Shown here one piece after another: positions 42,717 to 50,919 of a stretch of 64,000 bases of DNA; positions within the stretch are counted from its first letter, which is position 1; each line of letters begins with the position of its first letter. The notes under the pieces were generated by a model that ran no database searches, had not been told where the DNA came from, and saw only the letters and a list, made by a program, of their open reading frames with translations. The stretch covers positions 1 to 64,000 of the forward strand of contig CAZWFN010000012.1 in the NCBI GenBank assembly GCA_964633205.1. Reading direction: 5' to 3'. The stretch is from CAYVQE01 sp964633205 (GTDB lineage Bacteria; Myxococcota; B64-G9). The position numbers and the translations under genes are program-made.

Positions 42717-43633
42717 ATGGCAAACGCATCGGAATGTTGATGGGCGGCCACAACGCCGAGCACGAGGTGTCGATGAACACCGGCCGGGCACTGGCCGAGG
42801 CGCTGCGCCGGCGCGGCCACCAGGTGATCGACATCGTGGCCGATACCGAGCTGGCGGCGGCATTGCGCCGCGAGCGGATCGAGATCGCCTTCGTGGCCCT
42901 GCACGGCCGCTGGGGCGAGGACGGCTGCGTACAGGGCATGCTGGAGGCCATGCGCATTCCCTATACCGGCAGCGGGGTGCTGGCCTCGGCACTGGCCATG
43001 GACAAGGTCTTCGCCAAGAACGTGCTGTGCCACCGGGGGCTGCCGGTTCTCGAGGACGTGGTGCTCGGGCCCCAGGCCCGCGAGGCGCTGACGCCCGCCG
43101 ACCTGCCCTTCGATCTGCCAGCGGTGGTCAAGCCCTCGCGCGAGGGCTCCAGCGTGGGGGTGAGCATCGTGCGCGACAGCGCCGAGCTCGCCTCCGCCCT
43201 GGACGCCGCGCGCCAGCTGGCCGGCGACGTGATCATCGAACGTTACGTCGACGGACGCGAGGTGCAGGTGGCGGTGCTCGATGGCCAGGCCATGGGGGCC
43301 ATCGAGGTGGTGCCGGCCGAGGAGTTCTACAACTACAAGGCCAAGTATCACCACGGCGGTACCACCCAGTATCTCTTCCCGGCACCGTTGGATGCCGAGC
43401 AGAACGAGCGGGTGCTGGCGCTGGGTGCGGCGGTCCACCAGTGCCTGGGGTGCGAGGGCGTGACCCGCATCGATACCATGCTGGACGACGCCGGGCAGTT
43501 CTACGTGCTGGAGCTCAACACCATCCCGGGCATGACCGAGGCCAGCCTGGTGCCCAAGATCGCGGCCGGGCTGGGGATGAGCTTCGAGGATCTGGCCGAG
43601 CGCATGTTGCAGGGCGCTCGGTTGAAGGCGTGA
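42713..43633 (+). CDS. ddl: D-alanine:D-alanine ligase
   Basis: 306 residues, an ATP-grasp enzyme. L-M-G-G-H-N-A-E-H-E-V-S is the N-terminal substrate motif (usually G-G-x-S-x-E-x-x-x-S). K-P-S-R-E-G-S-S-V-G-V binds ATP. Y-N-Y-K-A-K-Y is the Ddl omega-loop sequence, and E-L-N-T-I-P-G-M-T provides the metal and D-Ala contacts. It makes D-Ala-D-Ala for MurF. It starts inside the murC stop (ATGA). Confidence 0.95.
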   Translation: MNGKRIGMLMGGHNAEHEVSMNTGRALAEALRRRGHQVIDIVADTELAAALRRERIEIAFVALHGRWGEDGCVQGMLEAMRIPYTGSGVLASALAMDKVFAKNVLCHRGLPVLEDVVLGPQAREALTPADLPFDLPAVVKPSREGSSVGVSIVRDSAELASALDAARQLAGDVIIERYVDGREVQVAVLDGQAMGAIEVVPAEEFYNYKAKYHHGGTTQYLFPAPLDAEQNERVLALGAAVHQCLGCEGVTRIDTMLDDAGQFYVLELNTIPGMTEASLVPKIAAGLGMSFEDLAERMLQGARLKA

Positions 43634-43645
43634 GACGAGGGATGG

Positions 43646-44500
43646 ATGGCTTCGCGCAACCGCAAACGCAAGAATCCGGACCAACGGCGCGCCGAGCGCC
43701 GCCGGCGGCTGAACGACTGGTTGCTGGCCCCCTTGCGGGTGATGCTGCTGGCCGTGATCGGCTTCGGGCTGGGCTGGGGGGCGTATCAGGTGGCGGCCTA
43801 TCTGCACAACTCGGCGGCCCTGGCGGTGCGCTGCATCGAGGTCAACGGTACCTCGCGTACACGGCTGGCGGAGCTGGAGCGGGCGGCAGGGCTGCACGAG
43901 GGCGTCAACATCTTCAGCCTCGATCTGGATCGCGCCCGCCGGCGAATCGAGGAGCTGCCCTGGGTGCGCGACGCGCGGCTGCGCCGGGTGGTGCCCGACC
44001 GGATCGTGGTCGAGGTCGAAGAGTACCAGCCAGCAGCGCTGATCAGCCTGGAGAGCCTGTACCTGATCGACCCGCAAGGCAAGGTTTTCAAACGATTGCA
44101 GCCGGGCGAGACGATCGACCTGCCGCTGATCACGGGGCTGCGGCGCGAGGACTTCACCGACCATCCGGAGCGCAGCCGGGCCCGGGTGCGCCGGGCACTG
44201 GCCTTGATGGACCGCGTGGAGCACCGGCAGTGCCTGGCCGACCGCCAGCTGGCCGAGGTGCACCTGGACGCCTTGCTGGGTACCAGCCTGGTGCTCGACC
44301 CGGGGGCGCTGACGGTGCGGCTGGGCGAGCAGCCCGAGCAGCGGCTGGGGCTGCTCTGCCAACTGTTGGCGGTCACCAGCCGGCGCCGGCTGGCGCCGAA
44401 AACCGTGTTGCTCGACCGCGCCGACCGACCGCACTGGGCCACGGTGCGGCTGGAAGCCGGCGGCGATGACATGAAGAACGAACGAGCGCAACGCATATAA
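43646..44500 (+). CDS. ftsQ: Cell division protein FtsQ
   Basis: 284 residues. The basic cytoplasmic N terminus (R-N-R-K-R-K-N-P-D-Q-R-R) is followed by one membrane helix (about 29-50), then a POTRA-like domain (V-R-C-I-E-V-N-G...V-N-I-F-S-L-D-L...P-W-V-R-D-A-R-L-R-R) and the FtsQ beta domain (L-I-D-P-Q-G-K-V-F, L-P-L-I-T-G). It links early and late divisome proteins. It lies 12 bp after ddl and 14 bp before ftsA. Confidence 0.92.
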   Translation: MASRNRKRKNPDQRRAERRRRLNDWLLAPLRVMLLAVIGFGLGWGAYQVAAYLHNSAALAVRCIEVNGTSRTRLAELERAAGLHEGVNIFSLDLDRARRRIEELPWVRDARLRRVVPDRIVVEVEEYQPAALISLESLYLIDPQGKVFKRLQPGETIDLPLITGLRREDFTDHPERSRARVRRALALMDRVEHRQCLADRQLAEVHLDALLGTSLVLDPGALTVRLGEQPEQRLGLLCQLLAVTSRRRLAPKTVLLDRADRPHWATVRLEAGGDDMKNERAQRI

Positions 44501-44514
44501 GAGCGAGGTGAGGC

Positions 44515-45747
44515 ATGGCAAAGGGAAATGAGTTGGTTGTGGGCCTCGACATCGGCACCACCAAGATTTGCGCCGTCGTCGGCGAGCTGCAGCCCGAGGG
44601 TGGAGTGGACATCGTCGGCATCGGCACCTGTCCATCGCGTGGGCTGCGCAAGGGCGTGGTCATCAACATCGAGACCACGGTCAACTCGATCAAGCGCGCG
44701 GTCGAGGAAGCCGAAATGATGGCCGGCTGCGAGATCAAGAGCGCCTACGTGGGCGTCGCCGGGGGACACATCAAGGGCATCAACTCCCACGGTATCGTGG
44801 CCGTGAAGGACAACGAGATCCGCCAGAACGACGTCCGGCGGGTCATCGATGCCGCCCGGGCGGTGGTCATCCCGCTGGACCGCGAGGTGATCCACATCCT
44901 GCCCCAGGAGTTCATCATCGACAACCAGGATGGGATCAAAGAGCCCATGGGCATGAGTGGGGTGCGGCTGGAGGCCAAGGTGCACCTGGTCACCGGCGCC
45001 TGCTCGTCGGCCCAGAATCTGATCAAGTGCGCCAACAAAACCGGTCTCGACGTGGCCGACCTGGTGTTGCAGCCGCTGGCCTCCTCGCTGTCGGTGCTCA
45101 ACGAGGACGAGAAGGATCTGGGCGTGGCCTTGATCGACATCGGCGGCGGCACCACCGACATCGCCATTTTCTCCAACGGCAGCATCGTGCACACCGCGGT
45201 GCTCAGCCTGGGCGGCAACCAGGTCACCAACGACATCGCCCTGGGCCTGCGCACGCCGGCGCCCGAGGCCGAGAAGCTCAAGATCAAGCACGGCTGTGCC
45301 ATGGCCTCGCTGGTCGACAGCGACGAGACCATCGAGGTGCCCTCGGTCGGCGGCCGCAGTGCCCGCCAGCTGTCGCGCCAGATCCTGTGCGAGATCGTCG
45401 AACCGCGGGTCGAAGAGGTCTTCGCTCTGGTCAAGCGCGAGATCCAGCGCTCGGGCTACGAGGACCTGTTGGCCTCGGGCTCGGTCATCACCGGCGGCTC
45501 GACCATCATGGAGGGCATGCCCGAGCTGGCCGAGGACGTGCTCGGCATGCCGGTGCGACGCGGGGTGCCGGACAAGGTCAACGGCTTGGTGGACGTGGTG
45601 CGTTCGCCGATTTATGCCACCGGTGTGGGGCTGGTGCACTACGGCCAGGAACACCTGGGATCACACTTCTTCCCCATCCATTCGGACAAGAACCTGTACC
45701 AGCGCATCAAGTCGCGGATGAAGGGCTGGATGCAGGATTTCTTTTGA
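44515..45747 (+). CDS. ftsA: Cell division protein FtsA
   Basis: 410 residues of actin-like fold: phosphate-1 motif V-V-G-L-D-I-G-T-T-K-I (about 8-18), phosphate-2 motif L-I-D-I-G-G-G-T-T-D-I, adenosine motif S-G-S-V-I-T-G-G-S-T-I-M-E-G. The C terminus R-I-K-S-R-M-K-G-W-M-Q-D-F-F is the amphipathic helix that attaches FtsA, and thereby FtsZ, to the membrane. A GAGGTGAGG ribosome site precedes the ATG. Confidence 0.97.
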   Translation: MAKGNELVVGLDIGTTKICAVVGELQPEGGVDIVGIGTCPSRGLRKGVVINIETTVNSIKRAVEEAEMMAGCEIKSAYVGVAGGHIKGINSHGIVAVKDNEIRQNDVRRVIDAARAVVIPLDREVIHILPQEFIIDNQDGIKEPMGMSGVRLEAKVHLVTGACSSAQNLIKCANKTGLDVADLVLQPLASSLSVLNEDEKDLGVALIDIGGGTTDIAIFSNGSIVHTAVLSLGGNQVTNDIALGLRTPAPEAEKLKIKHGCAMASLVDSDETIEVPSVGGRSARQLSRQILCEIVEPRVEEVFALVKREIQRSGYEDLLASGSVITGGSTIMEGMPELAEDVLGMPVRRGVPDKVNGLVDVVRSPIYATGVGLVHYGQEHLGSHFFPIHSDKNLYQRIKSRMKGWMQDFF

Positions 45748-45809
45748 GATTCGCTGAACCCATGCAGTTCTGCCCGTGCGCGCGGGCGGCGCAGTGAGGA
45801 GGGACCGAG

Positions 45810-47066
45810 ATGATCGAGTTCATGGAAGTCGAGGAAAGCGGAGCCCAGATCCGCGTCGTGGGTGTCGGCGGCGGGGGGAACAACGCCATCAACACCATGA
45901 TCAAAGGGGGCATGGATGGCGTCGATTTCATTGCCGCCAACACCGACTCCCAGGCCCTGAGCACCAGTCTGGCGCCGGTCAAGGTGCAGTTGGGCGAAAA
46001 CCTCACCCGGGGGTTGGGCGCCGGCGCCAATCCCGAGATCGGGCGCAATGCCGCACTGGAGTCGCGCGACCGTTTCGCCGAGATGCTCGAGGGCGCCGAT
46101 ATGGTGTTCATCACCGCGGGCATGGGCGGTGGCACCGGTACCGGTGGAGCGCCCGTCATCGCCGACATGGCGCGTTCGTTGGGTTGCCTGACTGTGGGGG
46201 TGGTCACCCGTCCCTTCCGCTTCGAGGGCAAGCGGCGTTGGCGCCAGGCCGAGCAGGGCATCCAGGAGCTCAAGGCGGCTGTCGATACCTTGATCACGAT
46301 CCCCAATGAGAAGCTGATCGAGCTGGCCGGCGAAAACCTGACCATGATGGACGCCTTCACCGAGGTGGACAAGGTGCTGCTCAATGCGGTGCAGGGCATC
46401 AGCGACCTGGTGGTGGTGCCGGGCATGATCAACGTCGACTTCGCCGATGTGCGCACGGTCATGCAGGCCCGCGGGCTGGCATTGATGGGCACCGGCCGGG
46501 CCAGAGGACAGAACCGGGCTCGCGAGGCGGTGCAGGCGGCCATCGACTCGCCGTTGCTGGAGGAGGTGGCCGTCGACGGCGCCACCGGTCTGTTGCTCAA
46601 CGTCACCGGCGGGGCCGACCTGCGCCTGTTCGAGGTCAACCAGTGCGCTTCGTTCATCCAGGACCAGGCCCACGAGGACGCCAACATCATCTTCGGCGCG
46701 GTGGTCGATGAGCGCATGGGCGACGAGCTGTCGGTCACCGTGATCGCCACCGGCTTCGAGGGCCAGAGCGACAAGCCGCTGGAGCGGCCGGCGCAGGACT
46801 ACCGCTCGCAGCCGGAGAACCTGGACATCCCGACCCACATTCGGCGCAACCCGCGTTTCGCCGAGCTGCAATCGGCGCCGCCGTCTGAGCGTCCGGTGGC
46901 CGAGCGGTTACCGGTGGCGCGGCCGGCGGTGCGCCCTCAGCCCAAGGCCCAGCCGCAGCCACAACCGGTGCGCGAGCTGCGCTCGGTGGCCGAGAGCGAT
47001 CTGTCGCGGCAGCTCGAGGACGAGGAGTACGATGTGCCCACCTTCCTGCGGCGGCCGGATCGGTAA
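45810..47066 (+). CDS. ftsZ: Cell division GTPase FtsZ
   Basis: 418 residues. The tubulin signature G-M-G-G-G-T-G-T-G (104-112) and V-G-G-G-G-N-N-A-I-N form the GTP site, and N-T-D-S-Q-A-L lies nearby. The synergy-loop region contains N-V-D-F-A-D-V. A Pro/Gln-rich linker (about 340-395) leads to the conserved C-terminal peptide Y-D-V-P-T-F-L-R-R, which binds FtsA. It polymerises into the division ring. Last gene of the dcw cluster, followed by a strong terminator. Confidence 0.98.
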   Translation: MIEFMEVEESGAQIRVVGVGGGGNNAINTMIKGGMDGVDFIAANTDSQALSTSLAPVKVQLGENLTRGLGAGANPEIGRNAALESRDRFAEMLEGADMVFITAGMGGGTGTGGAPVIADMARSLGCLTVGVVTRPFRFEGKRRWRQAEQGIQELKAAVDTLITIPNEKLIELAGENLTMMDAFTEVDKVLLNAVQGISDLVVVPGMINVDFADVRTVMQARGLALMGTGRARGQNRAREAVQAAIDSPLLEEVAVDGATGLLLNVTGGADLRLFEVNQCASFIQDQAHEDANIIFGAVVDERMGDELSVTVIATGFEGQSDKPLERPAQDYRSQPENLDIPTHIRRNPRFAELQSAPPSERPVAERLPVARPAVRPQPKAQPQPQPVRELRSVAESDLSRQLEDEEYDVPTFLRRPDR

Positions 47067-47086
47067 ACAATCCGCGGTCACCGGCC

Positions 47087-47125
47087 AAAAAAAAGGGCCC
47101 CGAACGGGGCCCTCTTTCTGTCTTT
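47087..47125. terminator. Bidirectional terminator between ftsZ and exbD
   Basis: AGGGCCCC (47094-47101) and GGGGCCCT (47106-47113) form an 8-bp stem with a four-base loop. A T-rich tail follows on the plus strand for ftsZ, and eight As (47087-47094) supply a U run for the minus-strand exbD transcript, so it can serve both convergent operons. Confidence 0.85.
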
Positions 47126-47136
47126 GAACGCGGGGC

Positions 47137-47700
47137 TCAGCCCTCGTCTTCACCGCCACCGCTCTTGCCGCCGCCGGTGGGCAGGACCGCGAAGTTGATG
47201 GTGCCGTAGCCGACCGAAGTGCAGGTGAACATCACCTTCTTGAGCACCCGAAAAGGCACTTCCTTGTCGCCCTGGACGATGATCTTGCCCGGGAACTCCT
47301 TGTTCGGATGCAGCTGCTGGTAATGCTTCTTGAGGTTGTTGAGGCTCTCGCTCAGATCGGCGATCTCGAAGTTCTCGTCCTCGGCGATGTCGTCCATCCG
47401 CCCGACCGCCCTACCCTCGATGACCACCTGGCCAGCGCCGATCTGGATCACGGGCGCTTTGTCGAGCGTGGTGGTCTGACTGGCCTTGGGCAGCTCGATG
47501 TCCTTTTGGATGAACAGGATCTCGCCCGAGGTGGAGAAGGTCATCAGCAGGAAGATGACCAGCACCACGAACATGTCGATCATGGGCGTCAGATTCAGCG
47601 ACACGTCCACCGAGCGGCCCGCCTTTTTCGACACGTGCGCCTTGGCGAACTTGAGCTTGATATCGCGCATCAGGCGGGGGCTTGGTTTGCGGATCGGCAT
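47137..47700 (-). CDS. ExbD/TolR-family motor protein (second copy)
   Basis: 187 residues. A basic N-terminal cytoplasmic tail of about 35 residues is longer than usual. The single membrane helix starts L-T-P-M-I-D-M-F-V-V-L-V-I-F-L-L, with Asp42 at the proton-channel position. The periplasmic domain ends in V-Q-G-D-K-E-V-P-F and a Gly/Ser/Glu tail. ExbD/TolR dimers inside an ExbB/TolQ pentamer couple proton flow to work across the envelope. It follows the first exbD by 13 bp. Confidence 0.92.
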   Translation of the reverse strand: MPIRKPSPRLMRDIKLKFAKAHVSKKAGRSVDVSLNLTPMIDMFVVLVIFLLMTFSTSGEILFIQKDIELPKASQTTTLDKAPVIQIGAGQVVIEGRAVGRMDDIAEDENFEIADLSESLNNLKKHYQQLHPNKEFPGKIIVQGDKEVPFRVLKKVMFTCTSVGYGTINFAVLPTGGGKSGGGEDEG

Positions 47701-47713
47701 GATCCCGCCTCCT

Positions 47714-48187
47714 CTAGATGGTTCCCGATACCGAGATGTTCGGGAACTCGTTGGCCAGGCACACGTCCATGGTGTCGACCAGCACCTGGTAGGTGATGCT
47801 GTCCTCGCTCATCACCACGATGTCGTTCTTGTCCGGGAACTGACCGTGGATCTCCTTGAGCTTGGTGCCCAGCGACTTCTTGTCGTAATCGTTGTCCTTC
47901 TTCAGGATGTCGGCGATGGTGGTGCCGTTGCCGGTCACCAGGTAGCCCTGGGGCGTGATGGCCACGACCAGATTGAGCTTCTGCCGCTGTTCGGGCGTCT
48001 GCTCGGTCGGTGCGCCGGTGCCTGACTGGGTGACCGAGATCTTGCCGATCTGTACCCAGACCGCCGCCATCAGCAAAAAGCAGATCAGGCAGGTCAGCAG
48101 GTCGATGAAGGGAACCAGATTCAACTCGACGTTCAGGTTCTTCTTCCCGCCGCTACTGCGTCCGCCTGGAGCGCTGACACTCGCCAT
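47714..48187 (-). CDS. ExbD/TolR-family motor protein (first copy)
   Basis: 157 residues. N-L-V-P-F-I-D-L-L-T-C-L-I-C-F-L-L is the membrane helix, with the channel Asp29. The periplasmic part (about 45-157) includes L-N-L-V-V-A-I-T-P-Q-G-Y and D-I-V-V-M-S-E-D-S-I-T-Y, the ExbD fold. It differs clearly from the neighbouring copy, so the two are old paralogues rather than a recent duplication. Stoichiometry with the single ExbB is unknown. Confidence 0.92.
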   Translation of the reverse strand: MASVSAPGGRSSGGKKNLNVELNLVPFIDLLTCLICFLLMAAVWVQIGKISVTQSGTGAPTEQTPEQRQKLNLVVAITPQGYLVTGNGTTIADILKKDNDYDKKSLGTKLKEIHGQFPDKNDIVVMSEDSITYQVLVDTMDVCLANEFPNISVSGTI

Positions 48188-48252
48188 GCTCGTCCTCCTT
48201 CACGCAGCCTTGGACGCCACCCGCAGCCGGATGGTTCCGGTCACGGGCTGCG

Positions 48253-48912
48253 TTACTCGGCGCCGCGGACGTCGGCCGTGTTGAGCTTGTCCCGGTTGGC
48301 CAGGATCAGGTTCAACATCCGGACCGTGCTCTCGTTGATGTCGTCGACGATGTTCTGCGTCGTGCCCGACAGGATCGAGAAGGCCACCAGACCGGGAATC
48401 GCGGTGCCGAGCCCGAAGGCGGTGCAGTTCATGGCCTCGGAGATGCCCTTGGCCAGCAGCACGGCCTTTTCGGCGGCGTCGGCGTACGACACGGCCGCGA
48501 ACGACCGAATCAGGCCCGAGATGGTGCCCAGCAGGCCGGCCAGCACGGCCACGTTGCCCAGCATGGCCAGGTAGCCGGTGCGCTTCTCGATGCGCGGCAT
48601 CTCCTGCAGCGCCTGCTCGTCCATGGCCGACTGGATCTCGGCTTCGGTGCCGTCGATCCGCAGCAACCCGGCCTTGACGATGTTGGCCAGCGGGGCCCGG
48701 TTGGAGGAACAGTAGGTGATGGCCCGCTGCAAGTTGCCCTGGAACAGGTACTTGTGCATGGTGTTGATGAAGTCGTTTTTGTTGATCCGTGCCTTGAAGA
48801 ACAGAAAGGCGATCCGCTCGGCCGTGATGGCGATGATGAAGACTCCGATCACCGCGATGGGGTACATCCCCCAGCCACCCTCCTTGAAGGCCTCCGCCAG
48901 TGCTTCGAACAT
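48253..48912 (-). CDS. ExbB/TolQ-family proton channel protein
   Basis: 219 residues from the ATG at 48912, behind AAGGAGAGGG. Three membrane segments: Y-P-I-A-V-I-G-V-F-I-I-A (about 16-30), L-G-N-V-A-V-L-A-G-L-L-G-T-I-S-G-L-I (about 115-135) and G-L-G-T-A-I-P-G-L-V-A-F (about 165-180), the last two containing the MotA/TolQ/ExbB signature. It forms the pentameric channel that pairs with ExbD. First gene of a three-gene operon ending opposite ftsZ. Confidence 0.94.
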   Translation of the reverse strand: MFEALAEAFKEGGWGMYPIAVIGVFIIAITAERIAFLFFKARINKNDFINTMHKYLFQGNLQRAITYCSSNRAPLANIVKAGLLRIDGTEAEIQSAMDEQALQEMPRIEKRTGYLAMLGNVAVLAGLLGTISGLIRSFAAVSYADAAEKAVLLAKGISEAMNCTAFGLGTAIPGLVAFSILSGTTQNIVDDINESTVRMLNLILANRDKLNTADVRGAE

Positions 48913-48999
48913 GTCCCTCTCCTTTTCCTCTGCCAAAAGGGCCGGTTGTGGGCTCTTAGGGCTCCTCGCTGACCCGGTTCTGCGCCTGGAACAAGGCAT

Positions 49000-49030
49000 A
49001 CCATACCAACAGGCGGTCCGAGCAAGTCAA
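49000..49030 (-). promoter_or_regulatory. Promoter of the exbB-exbD-exbD operon
   Basis: Minus-strand TTGACT (49025-49030) lies 19 bp from TATGGT (49000-49005), or 17 bp from the overlapping GGTATG. The leader to the ATG at 48912 would be about 80 nt and contains a good ribosome site. Confidence 0.4.
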
Positions 49031-49127
49031 GAAAAAAAGGTCTGCCCTGCCTGCTCGAGGTCTTCGCATGTGGTAGAACATACTACTCTTTTTGTTTTCG
49101 GCCACCGGGCCACCGTGACTGCAGCGC

Positions 49128-49157
49128 TTGGAGCCGCGGTGGGCCGCATGCTAGCTT
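49128..49157 (+). promoter_or_regulatory. Promoter of the radical SAM gene, predicted leaderless
   Basis: TTGGAG (49128-49133) and TAGCTT (49152-49157) are 18 bp apart. The GTG start at 49164 is six bases beyond the -10 box and no ribosome site precedes it. Confidence 0.4.
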
Positions 49158-49163
49158 GACTCG

Positions 49164-50843
49164 GTGAGCCGCTCCCATAGACGTCGGACACCGGCTTTGG
49201 GGGCCGGGTTCCGTTTCGTTCCCCCCGCACCGGCCGCCGGCGATCGGCTGCAGGTGGCGGTGCTGTTTCCCGGACCAGCGGCGCAGGGAGCGATCAGCTT
49301 GGCCTTGCATCGGCTGCTGGCGCTGATCAACGGCCACCCCCGCGGTGCGGCCGAGGCGGTGTTCGATCCGCGGCGCGGTCCACCGCGGGGCTGGACAACG
49401 GGCCGCGCGCTGGCGGATTTCGACCTGGTGCTGGCCAGCCTGGCCCACGAGGAGCAGTGGCCGCTGTTGGTGGCATTGTTGGCGGCCGGTGGCATCCCGC
49501 CGCGCCGTCGCGAGCGTGATGACCGGCACCCGCTGCTGCTGGCCGGGGGCGTGGCCTGCCGGTTGAACCCGGCCCCGGCCGCGCCCTTTCTCGATGCGGT
49601 GGTGCCGGGCGATGCCGAGCCGGTGATCGCACCGCTGCTCGACGCGCTGCACGCGCTGCGCGGCGCCGGGCGGGCTGAGCTGCGCGCCGCGCTCGATGCC
49701 ATCGCCGGAGTGCGCTCTCCACCAGAGAGCGGCCGGACGGTGCGGGTGGCCTGGCACGACGCCGGCCCGCCGGCGATGCAGCTGGCCGCGGTGTGCGGCG
49801 GGGAGCTGGCCGGCATGCACCTGGTCGAGACCGGCCGCGGCTGTCCGGCCGGGTGTCGCTTCTGCGCGCTGAGCTTCTCGCGCCGGCCGCCGGTGTTCTA
49901 CCCGGTAGCGGCGGTGGTGGCCGCGGCCCGGCCGGGCATCGAGCGCGGAGCGCGCATCGGTCTGGTCGGCGCCTCGCTCGGCCGCCACCCGGAGCTGGCC
50001 GAGCTGGTCGCGGCCCTCGGGTCGGTGGGCGCCGACCTGTCGCCGGCCTCGCTGGATCCGGTGGTGCTGACCCGCCCGGCGGGCCGGCTGCTGCTGCGCG
50101 AGCTGTCGCGCTCCGGCCAACGCAGCCTGGCCCTGGCACCCGAGGCTGGCTCAGAGCGGCTGCGCCGGGCGATCAACAAGCCCTTCGCCGACGAGGTGCT
50201 GTTCGAGGCCGTGCGCCGGATCGGCGAGGCGGGGGTGGTCCACCTCAAGCTCTACCTGATGTGGGGTCTGCCCGGGGAGTGGGCCGCGGATCGGCAGGCG
50301 CTGGTGGAGCTGGTGGCCGGGGCCCGCCGCGCCCTGCTGGCCGCCCACCGCGGCCGGGGCGGCACCGGCCGGTTGAGCGTCTCGCTCAACCCCTTCGTGC
50401 CCAAGCCCCATACGCCTTTCGCGCTCGAGCCGATGCCCACCCGTTCGACCCTGCGCCGCGATCGGGCGCGGATCGAGCGCGGTCTCAAGCGGCTGGGCGG
50501 CGTCGACGTGTCCGGTTTCGGGCCGGGCCAGGCCATCGGCCAGTGCCTGCTCGATCGGGCCGACGAGCGCCTGGCGCCGGTGCTGGAGCAGGCCGGCCGC
50601 CGCTGGCCCCCGCCGGCGGGCTTGCTCGACCAGGCGCTGCCCGAATGGCGGACGCTGGTCCACCAGGCCTGGCCGCCCGAGCGGCCGCAGCCCTGGCGGA
50701 TGGTCGACACCGGGGTGGCCGCCAGCCTGCTGGACGACGAGCGCCGGCGGGCCGCTGCGGCCCGGCCCAGCGCGCCCTGCGCCCCGCTGCGCTGCGTCCG
50801 CTGCGGGGCCTGTGCGGGCTTGACCCCGAAGCCCAACCGGTGA
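49164..50843 (+). CDS. Radical SAM protein of unknown reaction
   Basis: 559 residues from GTG 49164. The radical SAM cluster motif C-P-A-G-C-R-F-C lies at Cys227, Cys231 and Cys234, in a G-R-G-C-P-A-G-C-R-F-C-A-L context shared with the YgiQ/TIGR03960-type proteins. The preceding 200 residues resemble a degenerate cobalamin-binding-like domain. The C terminus carries C-V-R-C-G-A-C, a second small Cys cluster. Related proteins are often annotated as B12-dependent or tRNA-modifying, but no specific substrate can be named here. Confidence 0.85.
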   Translation: MSRSHRRRTPALGAGFRFVPPAPAAGDRLQVAVLFPGPAAQGAISLALHRLLALINGHPRGAAEAVFDPRRGPPRGWTTGRALADFDLVLASLAHEEQWPLLVALLAAGGIPPRRRERDDRHPLLLAGGVACRLNPAPAAPFLDAVVPGDAEPVIAPLLDALHALRGAGRAELRAALDAIAGVRSPPESGRTVRVAWHDAGPPAMQLAAVCGGELAGMHLVETGRGCPAGCRFCALSFSRRPPVFYPVAAVVAAARPGIERGARIGLVGASLGRHPELAELVAALGSVGADLSPASLDPVVLTRPAGRLLLRELSRSGQRSLALAPEAGSERLRRAINKPFADEVLFEAVRRIGEAGVVHLKLYLMWGLPGEWAADRQALVELVAGARRALLAAHRGRGGTGRLSVSLNPFVPKPHTPFALEPMPTRSTLRRDRARIERGLKRLGGVDVSGFGPGQAIGQCLLDRADERLAPVLEQAGRRWPPPAGLLDQALPEWRTLVHQAWPPERPQPWRMVDTGVAASLLDDERRRAAAARPSAPCAPLRCVRCGACAGLTPKPNR

Positions 50844-50847
50844 TAAT
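50820..50847 (+). promoter_or_regulatory. Promoter of the VWA/MopE lipoprotein gene
   Basis: TTGACC (50820-50825) and GATAAT (50842-50847) are 16 bp apart, overlapping the 3' end of the radical SAM gene. A second GATAAT sits at 50853. The leader to the ATG at 50920 is about 65 nt with an AAGGGG ribosome site. Confidence 0.5.
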
Positions 50848-50919
50848 CTCTCGATAATTCTGTAACCAGGGGCGGGCGCGGGCCGCGTTCGAGTCCGCCC
50901 GGCGCGAAGGGGATCGCCG

